DNA of 64,000 bases. Source: Paragonimus skrjabini miyazakii (Eukaryota; Platyhelminthes; Trematoda; Plagiorchiida; Troglotrematidae). A program made the translations under genes and the position numbers. The DNA is taken from positions 77,828-141,827 of the forward strand of contig JTDE01001048.1 of NCBI GenBank assembly GCA_014338405.1, written 5' to 3'. Each line of letters starts with the position of its first letter. Position 1 is the stretch's first letter. The notes below the pieces were generated by a model. That model made no database searches. It saw only the letters and a program-made list of their open reading frames with translations, and had not been told where the DNA came from. Shown piece by piece: positions 41,601-53,800 of the stretch.

Positions 41601-42402
41601 GCTAAGGAATTCTATCAGAATGTAAGCACTCCAGTAATGTGATTAAACGCAGGGAAGTAAATATGAGGCAATGTATAAAGTTATCAAAAATGACAATACC
41701 TGGCCATATCTGACCGTAAGTACCATCGTAATGAATAAACATAAGTCCAAAATATATCTAAACCTTCTTCAATGCCTTCAGATTAATGTGTTTTCCAAAA
41801 TAGCCATTAAAAGATCTAGATTAGAGAATTACATTTTCACATACATCCTCAGAATGAACAGTGCATAGAACGAAGAGGCAATACTTGAACCCACGCAATC
41901 ATATTTTAAGTGAAAAGTCTGATAGGATTTTAAGTAACATTTTGGTGATTATACAGTCATCAATCATCAAAACTGTCAATCATTAGTCTGTTACTTACCG
42001 GTTTTAAGTTTACCCACTAGAGCAAGCAGACATACACTATTCTTTCTTTTCATTCACTACACATATCAAATGCAACCTGAAATCTTGTTCTGACTGTAAA
42101 ATATCGCTCGTCTCAAGCTAACTTTACAAATCGTATACTTTCGAACATGCACACTACCATAACTGATTTTCAGATTAACTTGAATAACAGAAGAAGACAT
42201 GACCTTGTCTTTAAGTGGATTAAAATACTTTTGCAACCAAAATCATTTATCAGTTAACTTTTACATGCTGTAATCATCAGCAAAATCAGTCTTGACTGAG
42301 AGATATATGCCTACTTCCTGTTACACGGTCAGTTATTGGACCAAAACTTGCGGTAAACAATGATCTAAAGTGGTATGTGAATATTCACAGTACACTGTGA
42401 AT
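32674..42402. other. Long unassigned region
   Basis: About 9.7 kb without a recognisable gene. Short frames at 34966-35193, 37037-37219, 37621-37845 and 38843-39040 (all minus) were read and not assigned; that at 37621-37845 contains a donor-like ACTT|GTGAGT but no domain. A perfect 8-bp-stem hairpin lies at 37915-37934. No tRNA, array or further PLE end was seen. Confidence 0.35.
37915..37934. repeat. Short perfect hairpin
   Basis: GAAACATC and GATGTTTC flank a GGGG loop: an exact 8-bp inverted repeat. There is no T-run after it and no gene nearby, so no function is proposed. Confidence 0.5.
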
Positions 42403-42438
42403 GTAGATGCTAGCATTTCGTATTGCCTCTTCAGTACC
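42403..42438 (-). ncRNA. Hammerhead ribozyme motif in PLE terminus
   Basis: Read on the minus strand: helix I 5' side GGTA; core CTGAAGA (fits CUGANGA); stem II with G-C closing around a short loop (GGCAATAC); GAAA; stem III TGC/GCA with a TA loop; then ATC, the expected NUH cleavage triplet; and TAC, which pairs with GTA of helix I. All catalytic-core positions are canonical. Stem II has one firm pair plus a G.A, and stem III only 3-4 pairs. Extremely short stem III is what has been described for PLE-encoded hammerheads, which are thought to work best as dimers. It would self-cleave the element RNA at its end. Activity is inferred, not shown. Confidence 0.68.
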
Positions 42439-42501
42439 AAATAACAATAACCAGGACCATATATATGACACTATTAGGGTGGGGGATTAAGAAAATAAAA
42501 T
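42403..42501 (-). repeat. PLE terminal repeat, left arm
   Basis: A 99-bp segment whose reverse complement recurs at 42897-42995 with one mismatch (GGACCAT against GGAACAT). Its outer 36 bp also align with the end of the PLE at 58733-58769, showing that this is the genuine 3' terminus of the element. It contains a hammerhead-like motif at its outer end. Confidence 0.93.
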
Positions 42502-42535
42502 AGAAAATTAGGTGGAGAACAACAACGCAAAACTA

Positions 42536-42896
42536 TCAGGTCCAAGGGAGTCTAAGACTTACATAGAATTGTTTTTGTACACACAATGCTGGCTTGAGAC
42601 GACTAATCGCGACCGTCTCAGCAAAACGCAGGAAACGCGGATTAGTGTGACGCACTATAATCCTAAATGTTGATTCAGGATTAATCCGGTGACCAGTGGC
42701 CAACATGTGTTTGGCGATAGACGAGGCCGGAAGTTTGCGTGATCCCGGGACGAAGGGAGTAGACTGTGCAGTCACATCCTGAACCCATTTCGGCATATGT
42801 TCCTTCATCCTAGAGTTCAAGCACCTATCGGTTCTGCCGATGTAACTTTCGCCGCAGTTACACACAAATTGATAAATACAGTGTGAGTTGGCGCCA
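42536..42896 (-). pseudogene. PLE C-terminal GIY-YIG endonuclease fragment
   Basis: The last roughly 120 codons of a Penelope-type protein, read in one uninterrupted frame to a natural TGA at 42536-42538. The GIY-YIG core is C-x-Y-x-F-x-C-N-C-G followed by ESYIGRT, an Arg-rich helix and RMKEH. The tail carries AKHMLATGH and ends in the family motif RFAETVAISRLKPALCVQK. The sequence is closely similar to the C-terminus of the copy at 58.9-60.3 kb and shows what that copy's tail should be. All RT motifs are missing: the frame begins at the junction with the inverted arm, where an in-frame TAA (42908-42910) inside the arm closes it. There is no own start or promoter, so it is almost certainly not expressed as a protein. 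Confidence 0.88.
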
Positions 42897-42995
42897 ATTT
42901 TATTTTCTTAATCCCCCACCCTAATAGTGTCATATATATGTTCCTGGTTATTGTTATTTGGTACTGAAGAGGCAATACGAAATGCTAGCATCTAC
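42897..42995 (+). repeat. PLE terminal repeat, right arm (inverted)
   Basis: Inverted partner of 42403-42501: 99 bp, one mismatch, no gap. It joins the truncated coding sequence directly at its inner edge, with no untranslated spacer, so it was attached at the point where the copy is truncated. Confidence 0.93.
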
Positions 42996-42996
42996 C
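42960..42996 (+). ncRNA. Hammerhead ribozyme motif in inverted PLE arm
   Basis: The same motif as at 42403-42438, on the opposite strand in the right arm. The core is intact (CTGAAGA, GAAA, ATC). Helix I is one pair longer here because GGTA faces TACC, giving 4 bp. A transcript from either strand across this unit would therefore contain one hammerhead in sense and the complement of the other. Confidence 0.68.
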
Positions 42997-45900
42997 TCTG
43001 TCCGTCTTCTTACTGCTTTGTTTAAACCCTATTTGTTAACACCAAATATGAAATTATCTTACAAGAGGTTACTTCACATAATCGTGAGCACAGTGTGGTA
43101 TACATTTAACTCAGTAATAACCTCCGGGATTAATATCAGTATTTATCCACATTTTGTTTAACTTTATTCAGATGTTAACAAACCTTAATGGCTACAACAC
43201 ACAGAAAGATACATGTTGAGTACAGGGTATTCAACTATGTAAGAAAAGTAAGTATTTTCACATAATACTTCGGCAAGCGCACTTACCTAATTTGTGGTGA
43301 ATTTGTTTGTGAAAATAAGGAATACAATCAAAAACCAGGTCATGAGGTTTAACGCCAGAAATGCAGTGAATATACTGAGCAATGAGGAGATGAACGGGCC
43401 TATAAACATAGCTTGACTCCGAAGAACTATTGTTTGATATGCCAAGTGGGAGCATAGAATTTTAAGCTGAAGGTTATGTCACCTATTCGTCATCTAAGAT
43501 AACAACAAGGTATACAAAACGCTTCACTCACAGAGATTTGTTTGTGGAACATTCGTCTGTGCATAAGCAATTTCCTGCCGTTTGTCCCTACATTTGACTT
43601 CGGAGTGAGTGCCGTTCCACAAACTATTGGACAACAGTTTACCGACATGTAATCCAATGATCTAGAGTTTTCAATGTTTCGTAAAGACGGATTATCACTT
43701 CTAGAATTTTATAGGAAATCCATTCATGAATGCGGGATTTATATGACATTATCAGGTCAGGCAATAAGATTATCCACATTTAGGAGTACTTACGTGTGTA
43801 TGACATCTCCCGAAACTAAAACACACAGTGTAATATCGTATTTTCTGTCGCTCGTTTAAGTGACATTCTACGAACTGCCACATCCTGTTTGCCGCCTAGT
43901 ACGTAGAATTTCACGTGGTAAACACCATGAAACTTCTCACTGAGTTGCTTCAGTGAAAATTTCTTAAATTTACTTCATTCATTGAAGTGAACAGAAAGGA
44001 GAAGACAGAGCAAGAATGAATTTATGTAACAAGTAACATCGGCTGTGATGTACTAACCTTCGTACACACACAACAAAATCGATTTAACGTGGGTGATACG
44101 ACATACTGATGAATAAACGCGTCTTAAAAGTAAAACGTAATGACCAGAAGTCAATATTCTTACAAGTGAACGGCTATTTTAAATTTATTGTATAAGACTT
44201 GAAAAAACGTAATACAACAACTTCCCTACGCGCAGATGAAGTTACCCACTGATAATACTTACTATATGCGATTATGGGTAAACACAAGATTTCGGAAGCA
44301 GCCTGTGATTGGGTTGGAAGCCGTTATATTCGATATATCTGTCGGTTAGGATGCCGTCTCAAGTGAGAACAAATCAGTTACAAGCATGCTTGCAGTACTA
44401 CTAGATTGCTGAAATCCGATCACCTCACATTTTCAGTGAGAGGGAGTTTCATTAAACAAAAGTTGTTCTACGAAACTTTACACTAACACCGTTACAAAAC
44501 ATGGTGACAAAACATTGCTGAAGGAATAATCTCGAAAATCACATTAATACCACAAACACCAAACAAATTTTACTTGGCATCTGCAGCATCATAAAAAGAC
44601 CATCTCACTTTCAATATTTTTGTGCAGAAAAACGAATATTAAACTTGTGCTGAAAATTCCGTTATAGTCAACTTTTCGAAGACGGAGAAAACCGTAGTTA
44701 GTCTAAAACATGAAGTGGACGGTCACATGGTGATGTTGCACTCACTCATTCTAACTCCGGTAGTTAAAACCCAGTATAAAATAGCAAGAGAGGGTAACAG
44801 GTTGTTCCCAATTAACCATGCGTCTATTGCTTTGGTCATACTATAGCCAAACCAATCAAATAATCACATGAGGAGATTCCAAGTTGTCATACTGTTCATG
44901 TATTTTCAGATCTCACGTAAACGCCAGTAAAATAATGAATTTCTGCCTTCTTTTGCACACGTGTGAGGTCACAGTTTATATGTTCTTTCAACTTAACGGT
45001 CTATCAAGCATTTTAGATTATAGGAGGCTTTTTCCATTTTCCTTGGTGATTTTTGGTACAATGCGGACAATATAAACATTTTGTTCATCCAATAAACGTG
45101 GAGAACAAAAAACTGCTTTGACACGACATCCAGACAAACATTCTTGTGGTCCCACCGGTAATATGAAATGATATTCGATAAAGCATCGTGTAGTTGGATG
45201 TTCTCTTGCTGAAAAATGACAATACGTATGTGCGCTGTAAGACGAGCCGTTCGGCTGCTTAAAGCTTTTCATAAAATTTTGCTACTTCACATTACAATAC
45301 TATCGTTAGGACTTTTACCACTTCATAATGCTTAATGGCCTGATTCGGCCAATAGTATGACTAAACATAGAAAGGAGGATGACCAGTTGAGCACCCAGTC
45401 TATCGAGGGAAGCTCGCAAAATGTACTGTTTTCGTTTGATTTCGAGACGTCGCCGTGAACCTCTGGTGGATTACCCACATATAAATCAGGATAGGTAAGA
45501 CTGTGACTATTCACATTTTGGTCTATGGCTTTCGTCAAGTTTCACATGGTATTTGTCGAACCACTATTTTCCAGTTTTTGACGATTGGGTTCAGGTCAGG
45601 AATTAAGATCAGACAGTCTGGCATACGCAATCCACAAAGAAGAATGCACGTTTATGCAAAGTAGAATGGATTAAGCTACATTTTATTTCTCGAAACGGTT
45701 GCCTTCTCCTATGCATCTAACACGTTATTTTTAGTGTAGAGCACCGTGTATGGAAAGTTAACAATTTAAGTATTTATTTGCTTTCAAAACAAACCGTTCA
45801 TCCACCATTTTTAAATTACGCCTCAAATAATTACTTTCAGTACAGAATATACAAAAATCATATCAGTACCATTCACATTTGCTAGGGCCATCTAGGCTGG

Positions 45901-47766
45901 AAGTATTCATATGAACGAAGCTCACGTATCCTTATTGGGTTGCCACGGGGACATGAACTCTGGTCTACTTCAAACGACCGTGCATGCCTTTGTGATGAAT
46001 GAAGTTAAGTCTTTTCAGCTCCAGCCAAGATACCTTCATATTTCCCTTTACGTAGTTTCTATAGTAATGTTCGGCGCATTTCTTGAATGTCACTGCTTTG
46101 CGACAGGTACGGATGAAGTGAGTGAGTATTTGCTTCGATTGGAGCGATTTCCTTGTCGTTCTCTTCTATCACTATTGGTTTTTAGGGACGAAAATCTCAG
46201 TAACTTGTCGACACCGTGCGTTTTTTATTGTCATCTGGCAATGTCACATACGTTCAGGCACAATTGGTTGATGGCCAACCGTTCTTTATTTTTAATCGAC
46301 GTATGTTACTTCACGCATCTTGTTGAACTCAGTTTACGTTTGCTGCCGACTTATAGTTAAAACAAAGGGAGTTGTTCATCCACTCATGGACTGTGGACTC
46401 AACCAAGTATTGTTGGGTGGTGACCGACTGAACTAATGTTTGAGTCATGTGTTGTCAGGATACATGTTTAAAAAAATAAAAGCTACACAAATCCGTCTGA
46501 TGGTTTCATAGTTGATCAAAGCTTTTTAGTGAGATGCATTGTTAACCGACTGAGATAAGTGTGCAAACGTTTACTTGTCACAATTGGTTTGACTCTGGGT
46601 GAAATACGTTAGCAATATGTTCTATACGGATTTAACACCCCGATATGTATATAGGGGAATTTGCAAGTCTATGAAGTTTTCAATTTTCTTACGTCGGAAA
46701 CAAACATTTCTGATAAACTGCATGTTTTCTAACCAGAGGCCCATCAGGTATGAACCGTCAAATATTATCATACTATGTGATATCCGTATTTACCCCAAAT
46801 TATGTAGTCTTAGTGTTTACTATTTCAAATTATGTATACAGGTATTTCATCCTAGTTCATCATCCGTTAAAAATCAAATTTTGCGTGAAGGTTTTGATCT
46901 AGGTGGTTGATTTCATTACCCTGTATATCGTGTGTAACGAACCGTTTCTCCGAACTGCGCTCTAACGATCAAAAAATTAGCACGGTACATAAGCTACTTA
47001 TTTTGACGTTTGATAACTTTCACACCGATGCCTTTCAATAAAATAAAAATCGCCGTTTCTTCAGCGTTTCAACTTAAACCTAAATGTACATAAACTTATC
47101 AACGAGACTAAAATACTTTACACTATTTATGGGGTGATGTTGTGTTGCAATCAACTTCACATTTCACATTGATAGGGGTTGATAAAATTCCACATCCATG
47201 TGCATAGTTTGTCTTATGTACACAACAGTTCAATCTCATCTGTCACTATTTCGTTGTTTTTCAGCACCTATTTCATGATCTGTCATTACCGTCCACTCCT
47301 GATCACACGCAACATTCGTAGCAAACATTCTAGCCTAATCGTATCTGTGGTTTACTTGTGGATTTCATTTCCGAACAGTCCAGGTTTTAGTTCAGTATGA
47401 CTGTTAATTAATTACACACAAAACCAGTCCGGCACAATTGTATAAAAATGTGCAATAGCAGATACGAAACCAACGAAAACCAAATCAAAACCGTTTTGTT
47501 AGCCATAAATCATGTTCCTGTTTTGTCAAGACATTTTTGAACTTAACCTTTGAGAAACTGAATTGGTTCGGGATTTGGTCTAAAATCAGTTCAATGAACA
47601 CTTGCAAAAAGATGGTCAGCATCATGTCGAAACGCCTACTTACTGCAGTAAGGCTTGACGAATTCTCACAAACCAGTAGATTACATGTAACCGCGGTTGA
47701 AAAGTAGTCATATATTTCATACTAGCCAGTGTACCTATTAGTTATTCTGCAGTTGCGAAAACACTC
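42996..47766. other. Unassigned sequence up to the first gap
   Basis: Contains the longest unassigned frame outside the mobile elements, 45911-46360 plus (149 codons). That frame shows two weakly hydrophobic stretches and no motif. A minus-strand frame at 45018-45208 follows a good acceptor (TTGTCATTTTTCAG) and is cysteine-containing, but no donor or domain supports it. Neither is called as a gene. Confidence 0.3.
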
Positions 47767-47866
47767 NNNNNNNNNNNNNNNNNNNNNNNNNNNNNNNNNN
47801 NNNNNNNNNNNNNNNNNNNNNNNNNNNNNNNNNNNNNNNNNNNNNNNNNNNNNNNNNNNNNNNNNN
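47767..47866. other. Assembly gap (100 N)
   Basis: Exactly 100 N, the conventional placeholder for a gap of unknown size. Sequence continuity and the reading frames crossing it cannot be trusted. Confidence 0.99.
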
Positions 47867-50800
47867 CAGAAGGCCTGGAACCAGGGACAAGGAGCACATC
47901 ACAAAATAGTTGGGAGTTGCCTTAACTTATCCGCTAATAAGTGACATTTGAAGGAACACAAGACACCACCTCATCTACTACAGGACACTTATTGGCCACA
48001 GGTCTTTTATGGTTCTGATGACTGGTCACAATTCAAAACTCCTCAAGTGTGTCGTAACCCTGTTTATCAACCGTCGTCAAGCTGTTTTATGTGCACGAAA
48101 GCTATTGACCGTCAATTCTCGTTTGTTGTAGGTTTAACTGTGAGTAACGCTTACTATCTAGCTCGATTTGTTCCGTTAACCATTTCATTTCAGATTGGTT
48201 ACTTTTGTCTTCATGCTGGCCACACGTTTACGGTCGACCAGATTTCATCAATCTAAAATTCACTTGCTTCTGATATTACAGCCCTGATTCCACACTTACG
48301 ACTGCATCTTTTATCAAAACAAACTCGGTATGAGCTGACAACTGGCCAGATGTTTCCTTCTCTGTGCACCTGGTAAGCTAGTTTTGGATCACCTCAACTG
48401 CGTTATTTTTTCTTCGTGACATATGTAACTTGAGGTCCGACGACAAGGGTTCCCATAGAATGTAAGAATGTGCACAATTTCTCTACAAAATGTATGCGTT
48501 GTTGACAGTCCCAACGACATTTATCGTCCGCATGATAGATTTAACCTTTCGCCATCACGGTTGCATGATGGTGGTTGAAAACAGACAACAAGAGATTTTA
48601 GGGATATGAGAGAATTTTCCTCCGCATTCCTTGCTTGTTTGGACAAAACAGAGTTTGACTTTGTCGAATAGTTTTGTATTCTATTGTTCACTTTCATTTG
48701 TTTTCGAGTCATGAATCGAAATGCTATATATAAATGTTAAGAAAATTACTTCCCGGTAGGTGAAATGTCGGGAAAATGTGCCATATCATTAAACGAGAAA
48801 AATTTTCACACAGATTGCAGGTGTATTTTTCTTAGTTGTGCATACAAACTGTGATCGGAAGAGAGTAACTACGTCAGTTTAAATTCTCATCCGGCCATAG
48901 TGTCATGAACATTGTCGTTTAAGTACAACATTTGAAAACATGAGGATGGCGTGATCCATCTCTTATGGGCTCAGTTGTGGCATTTGTGTGGCCGTAAAGA
49001 AGGGGTTGCCTACCTATCAGGTCGGTCAGAAGAAACGTGGCATTTTCAACTAAAAAATTTCACATAATATATCGATTCATTAATCTCATTATGTAGCAAT
49101 GAAATGGCTATGACTGATATAGAGAAAGGTAAATAAAATTATTTTTTAGATGCGTTTTCTGAGAAAACTACAAAATAGTTTTCTTAAAAAGCTTCTCATA
49201 AGTGCTCATCTGTGGAAATAGATTAATCGAAAGTATCGATGAATCTTATTTACAACCACATAAATCTCTGTAATAGCAAGTGCATATAAATGAGGTGAAG
49301 GAGCCATCAGGCAAATGAGAACGGGAGAAACAAAAGATTTAATCAGCTCTTCCATTTACTGATAAGCGATAAGTGCGGTTGTCCAGATAGAGGTAAGTTA
49401 ACAGACCAGTTTTTGTGATCATATAATGTCAAATACCTTCATCTCGATGCACATACCTCTGCATCCTAGAACAGCCGAGTGTATTGGTTGTTTGATAGAC
49501 TTAAGCCGATTGATTCTGAATAGACTAGTTTGTGGAAGTTGTGACAGACCCCTGGAATGTTCAGCATTTTGGGCGAGTACACAGTGATTAGTCAATAGAT
49601 ACACTTTAATAGTACACCATCAAAAATATGGGGATGGGCCTTGTAAAAATTGGTCACGAACTGATAGACTACTTAAAATAGACTTTAGTCTACTATTTGG
49701 CTTCTTGTTATCACACATCAGATTTTCTAAACAGGAAATTTGTGGTTAAATCGCGGTGATTGTGTAAGAGTAAAAAGCCATATGCACCAGTAACTAACAG
49801 ATACAACGAAGAATGAAGATCGCTAAACATTGTAGCCATTACTATTCTGCATTATCGGGCGGATTTTTATATCGTCTCATGTAGTGTCAGTTTAGCTTCG
49901 TTAGCAAGCTGAGGCTTTTACGTGTTCTATAGGAACAGTTTCAAACGTTACTGCCAGTAATACATCTTGCACTAAAAGTATATTGTCCTGAGGAAAGATG
50001 CAGCCAGTCTCCTTCATATCGAACATGCTGTTTGTATTAACAGGCCAACGAAGAATCACTTGTTTTGAAATTAACGCTGACGCATTTCATCATCAGTCTA
50101 TGCTAACAAGGACAGTTGGCAAGAAATTCCAATATCTTCCGTCTGGATGACCAGGGATACTAACCGATAACTAAATAAGCACCAGTGAGTTATCGCATTT
50201 TCAACCAGTTGGATTGTTTTGACTGTTTTCCTCTCTCAATCAAACAAACAGTAAGGTCCAATACGATAAATTTTGTTTTGCACATAACAAGCATTATGAA
50301 CTGACTCTCCTAGTGGTGTTATATGTAAACTGCCTTAATGCGGTGAACATTCAGCATTCTGTGCTCTCGATTGATTCATGGCTCTGTGGCCACCGGGCAC
50401 ACTGCGTTGGAGTTGGTTATGCTTTCAATTAAATGTCCGCTTAGTGATGCTATTAAGGAAGTTGGGTTTAAATCGATTTACTAAGCTGCATTACACAAAG
50501 TTGGAACTTTTGGCGAGAAAACAGTAGAGGGAGGCCCGGCTCAGAAATTTTTGAAAGAGTTGAAAAAAATGGACTAACTATAACGCCAATAAAGATCTGG
50601 GACTAATGAGATGACCAGCGGCTACCGGGGTTTTGACCCAGTCGCAAACCGTTCTCGTGACTACAGTGTGACCTTTTACTTAAGTTTTCTATTTAACATG
50701 GTATTCTGCAATTAACGCATGTCATTCGGTTCTGCAGATTACTCTCCTCAGATGTATTTCCAGAATAGGCAGTCTCATTCGAAAATTAAAAAAATCAACT

Positions 50801-53800
50801 GTTTTCTCTACCGGAATCGTTCTGAAGTCTAACCTGAAACTATGTAGCGTCCGCGTGTTTTGTAGAGAACGTTTTCTTAATCATATTTTCTGTAAACGTA
50901 CAGGAAATTTTCGTGTATTTCACTAAATACTATTCGAACGAGCTGGACTGTATAACATCACCCTAAAAAGGAAGCTGTTATTATGAGAAAGATCACCATA
51001 ATGGAAAGATTGTCTTCTCCGGACATGTCTATTTGATATAGGGGGTTTTGTACGGTATTTGCCATACCGAAGTGACCAGCGTAAAAATCAAATTTTAGCT
51101 TTTTGTGTGGCGGCGCAGTGGTTTATTTTGACTTCACTTTGTTTGAATCAAAGTGTTCTCATGCAACCGTCAGCTACACCAACCTGCTTTGAGAACTTTG
51201 TTTTTCACAGGTACACAATATTAGTGACAATCCCAAGTACATCCAATATGGCTAAGGCGTTGGACAAGCCTGAATTCCCTCTAAGTAAAACCTGTCATAT
51301 ATAATTATTAAGGATTTCGCAACATTCATGTGTGCTCACAGTATTTTTCTCTGGACTGCATGAAACCGAAGTTATAATGAGTCATGTTGTGCCCGTGGCT
51401 AACACATAGTACAAACCACAATACTAAATATATGATTAAGGTAATTTTCCAATGGCAGGCTGACAGTGATCATCAACAAACCTTATGAATTGGTTATTTG
51501 GAGTCTTTATCGTAGCTACCGCAAGCTGTTAGTATGAAGGGATCTAAATCTATTCACACCAAACAGCTCTAGTTAGTTTATCCATCAATTCGTTTCTCTG
51601 ACTGTCAACGTTTCGTATACATTAGCTAAAACGATCTTCATCCTAGTAATTTAGTGATAAAATCCGGTGTTACTCCACTATAAAAAATTAGAAAATGATG
51701 CTAACATGACGGTATTTAAAGAACTAGGACTGCACGCAGCAAGTTTGAACACTGAAGGTTATATCGGATCACTGAAAAGCCCAAAGTGGTCCAATAGGGT
51801 TTTCACGCATCTTTGACAAGCAAGTAATTGATCTACACCCCAATCAGAAACCTATCCAAAGGCTTTCAAGTTGATCTAGGATATAACATGGTTTTGCTTC
51901 TTGATACAAACGAGCAGCTCCATAGTTCAATCGATTAAGTACGGGTTTAGTATTGATTTATTTTGGAAGCATTTGCCCGCGAGTGTGATTTTGTCAGGTG
52001 TCCATCAGACCGGCGACCATCAGGTGACAGTTTGAAAGCTTGAGAAAGGCTAATTTTTTGATTAACATCCATGCGCAGCTTATGTCAAGGGTTCATAGAA
52101 ATTCGTCTTTTCCATCAACGGTAAAGTGAAAAAGTCCTATGAAGGAAAACTGTGAGTTGCGGAGTCTTAGCGGCTCACTGACTAGTGTCAATCGCTATCG
52201 GGTTTTAAACACAGTGCACCACACAGAAGAAATTGTCCTTGCCATAATGGATGAATTTTTTCACACGAACTATGCTGTATCCGAATATCTGTAGCTGTCT
52301 TCAACACCGTTCAGAGGTTATTGACTGATTGACTCATCCCGTAGAATGAGTTTTCAAACTTCAGGGAAATTTCAGCAAGCGGAATGTCGGTGCATGAAAT
52401 CCACAGATGACAACAGAAGACTGACTTTCAGCGATAAAATAATCTTTTTGAAGGATTTGTAGTAGTTGAAGCTACTTAGAATGGCTTTGGTAATGATACA
52501 ATTATTTTGACGGATTTTACTTAGTGAATTTCTAGTTACTGCGTCTTACCCAAGTTAAATGGATTTCCTGACATTAAGACGTCCATTAAAAAAGCGTTCT
52601 ACCAAATGAACACTCTTACACTTCCCCAACAGGTGCTTCTGGTTGAAGGTAATATGCTAATGTGTTTCAAGATAACTAGTATAGCTAAACAATTACGACG
52701 AATCAAGCTTTAAGTGTGTTTCCGTGGAATGTTCTCAAGAGAGGGTGCCAACTGTGATCTTATTGCCCTTTTAACCATCAGTCACATTACACCAGGCGAA
52801 GTGATTGAATCCAAGCATGAAACTTGATAAACTGCGCACGTAAATCGCAAAAGAAAAGCCAGTTTTCTATATTAATTGACATACAATCGTTTACTCATTC
52901 AAGTTTAGAGTGAAAGATACTCTGTTCGTTGAAGTACTGATGTACAACTAGATCAACGCAACTGTCATAATCCCTGCTTTCACTTCATGGCTATCCACGC
53001 AACATAAATGATGGACGCTTCGACTGGATTCTTACCTTTTGTACGAAGCAAAGCCGACATAAGACATTACTGTAAGTATAATGTTGCACTTGAGTTACGA
53101 TTTGACGAACAAGTTTTTTCATTATTTTTTCTCAAACAAATGCATGTACGGAGGCTTCACCAGAATGTTTCATTAGACATGTCGCAGAATTCGATAAATG
53201 AGTCTTATCACATGATTTCCCAAATGATCCAAGTTGATTGGTGGTAATTCTTTAAACAACTCCTAGTGTTTTGCTAACATCTATGGGGCGGTCGATGTTG
53301 GCCAATTGTGCAACAATAATGTCAGTGATGGACTGTTGGTGACCGGCTCCAATCCCGATCCGAGGATATCTTCGTTACTTTGAGTAAGCTTCTCGAACTA
53401 CCAGCATACTCTGCAGTTTGTCTAGTCAACATGATCATATAAAAAGGTTATTTTCTGCATCAACGGAACGTATGGAAATAGAGAAATTGTACTGAAGAAA
53501 ACTATGCGGTGCCGTTCAACACAAATGTCTCTCACAGTGCTTGAACATTAAGACTCTGTATGCTTGTCATATAGCCTCTGTTATTATTGAAGACAGTTGC
53601 TGGTTACGGCATTATTCCTGCTTCGGGGTAAGTATTCGGATATTCCAGTCAATCAATTGATAATGGAGAACCTTTACATCTCAAGCAAAAAATGATTTTT
53701 TCATACGTTTTACAAAGTCAGAGGCGACGTACTGGCCAGAATTACCTGTTTTTTAACGACTGACCTGAATGAAAGTTCAAACTCAATATATATATATATA

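Larger units (their letters stand above)
42403..42995 (-). mobile_element. Truncated Penelope-like element with inverted terminal arms
   Basis: A compact 593-bp unit. On the minus strand it comprises an inverted copy of the element terminus (42897-42995), a 5'-truncated coding end with only the GIY-YIG domain (42536-42896), a short 3' untranslated part, and the normal terminus (42403-42501). The two 99-bp arms match at 98 positions with no gap. PLE insertions are known to be 5' truncated and to carry terminal repeats in direct or inverted orientation, which explains this architecture. The near identity of the arms implies a fairly recent insertion or recent arm copying. No clear target-site duplication was found at the flanks. 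Confidence 0.88.

Noticed and set aside
45911..46360. 149-codon plus-strand open frame as a gene
   Set aside because: Longest frame outside the mobile elements, but there is no domain, no signal or splice context and no neighbouring coding exon. A frame this long can occur by chance in 64 kb.
47729..47944. Reading frame spanning the N gap
   Set aside because: Half of its length is N; the frame across a gap of unknown size is meaningless.
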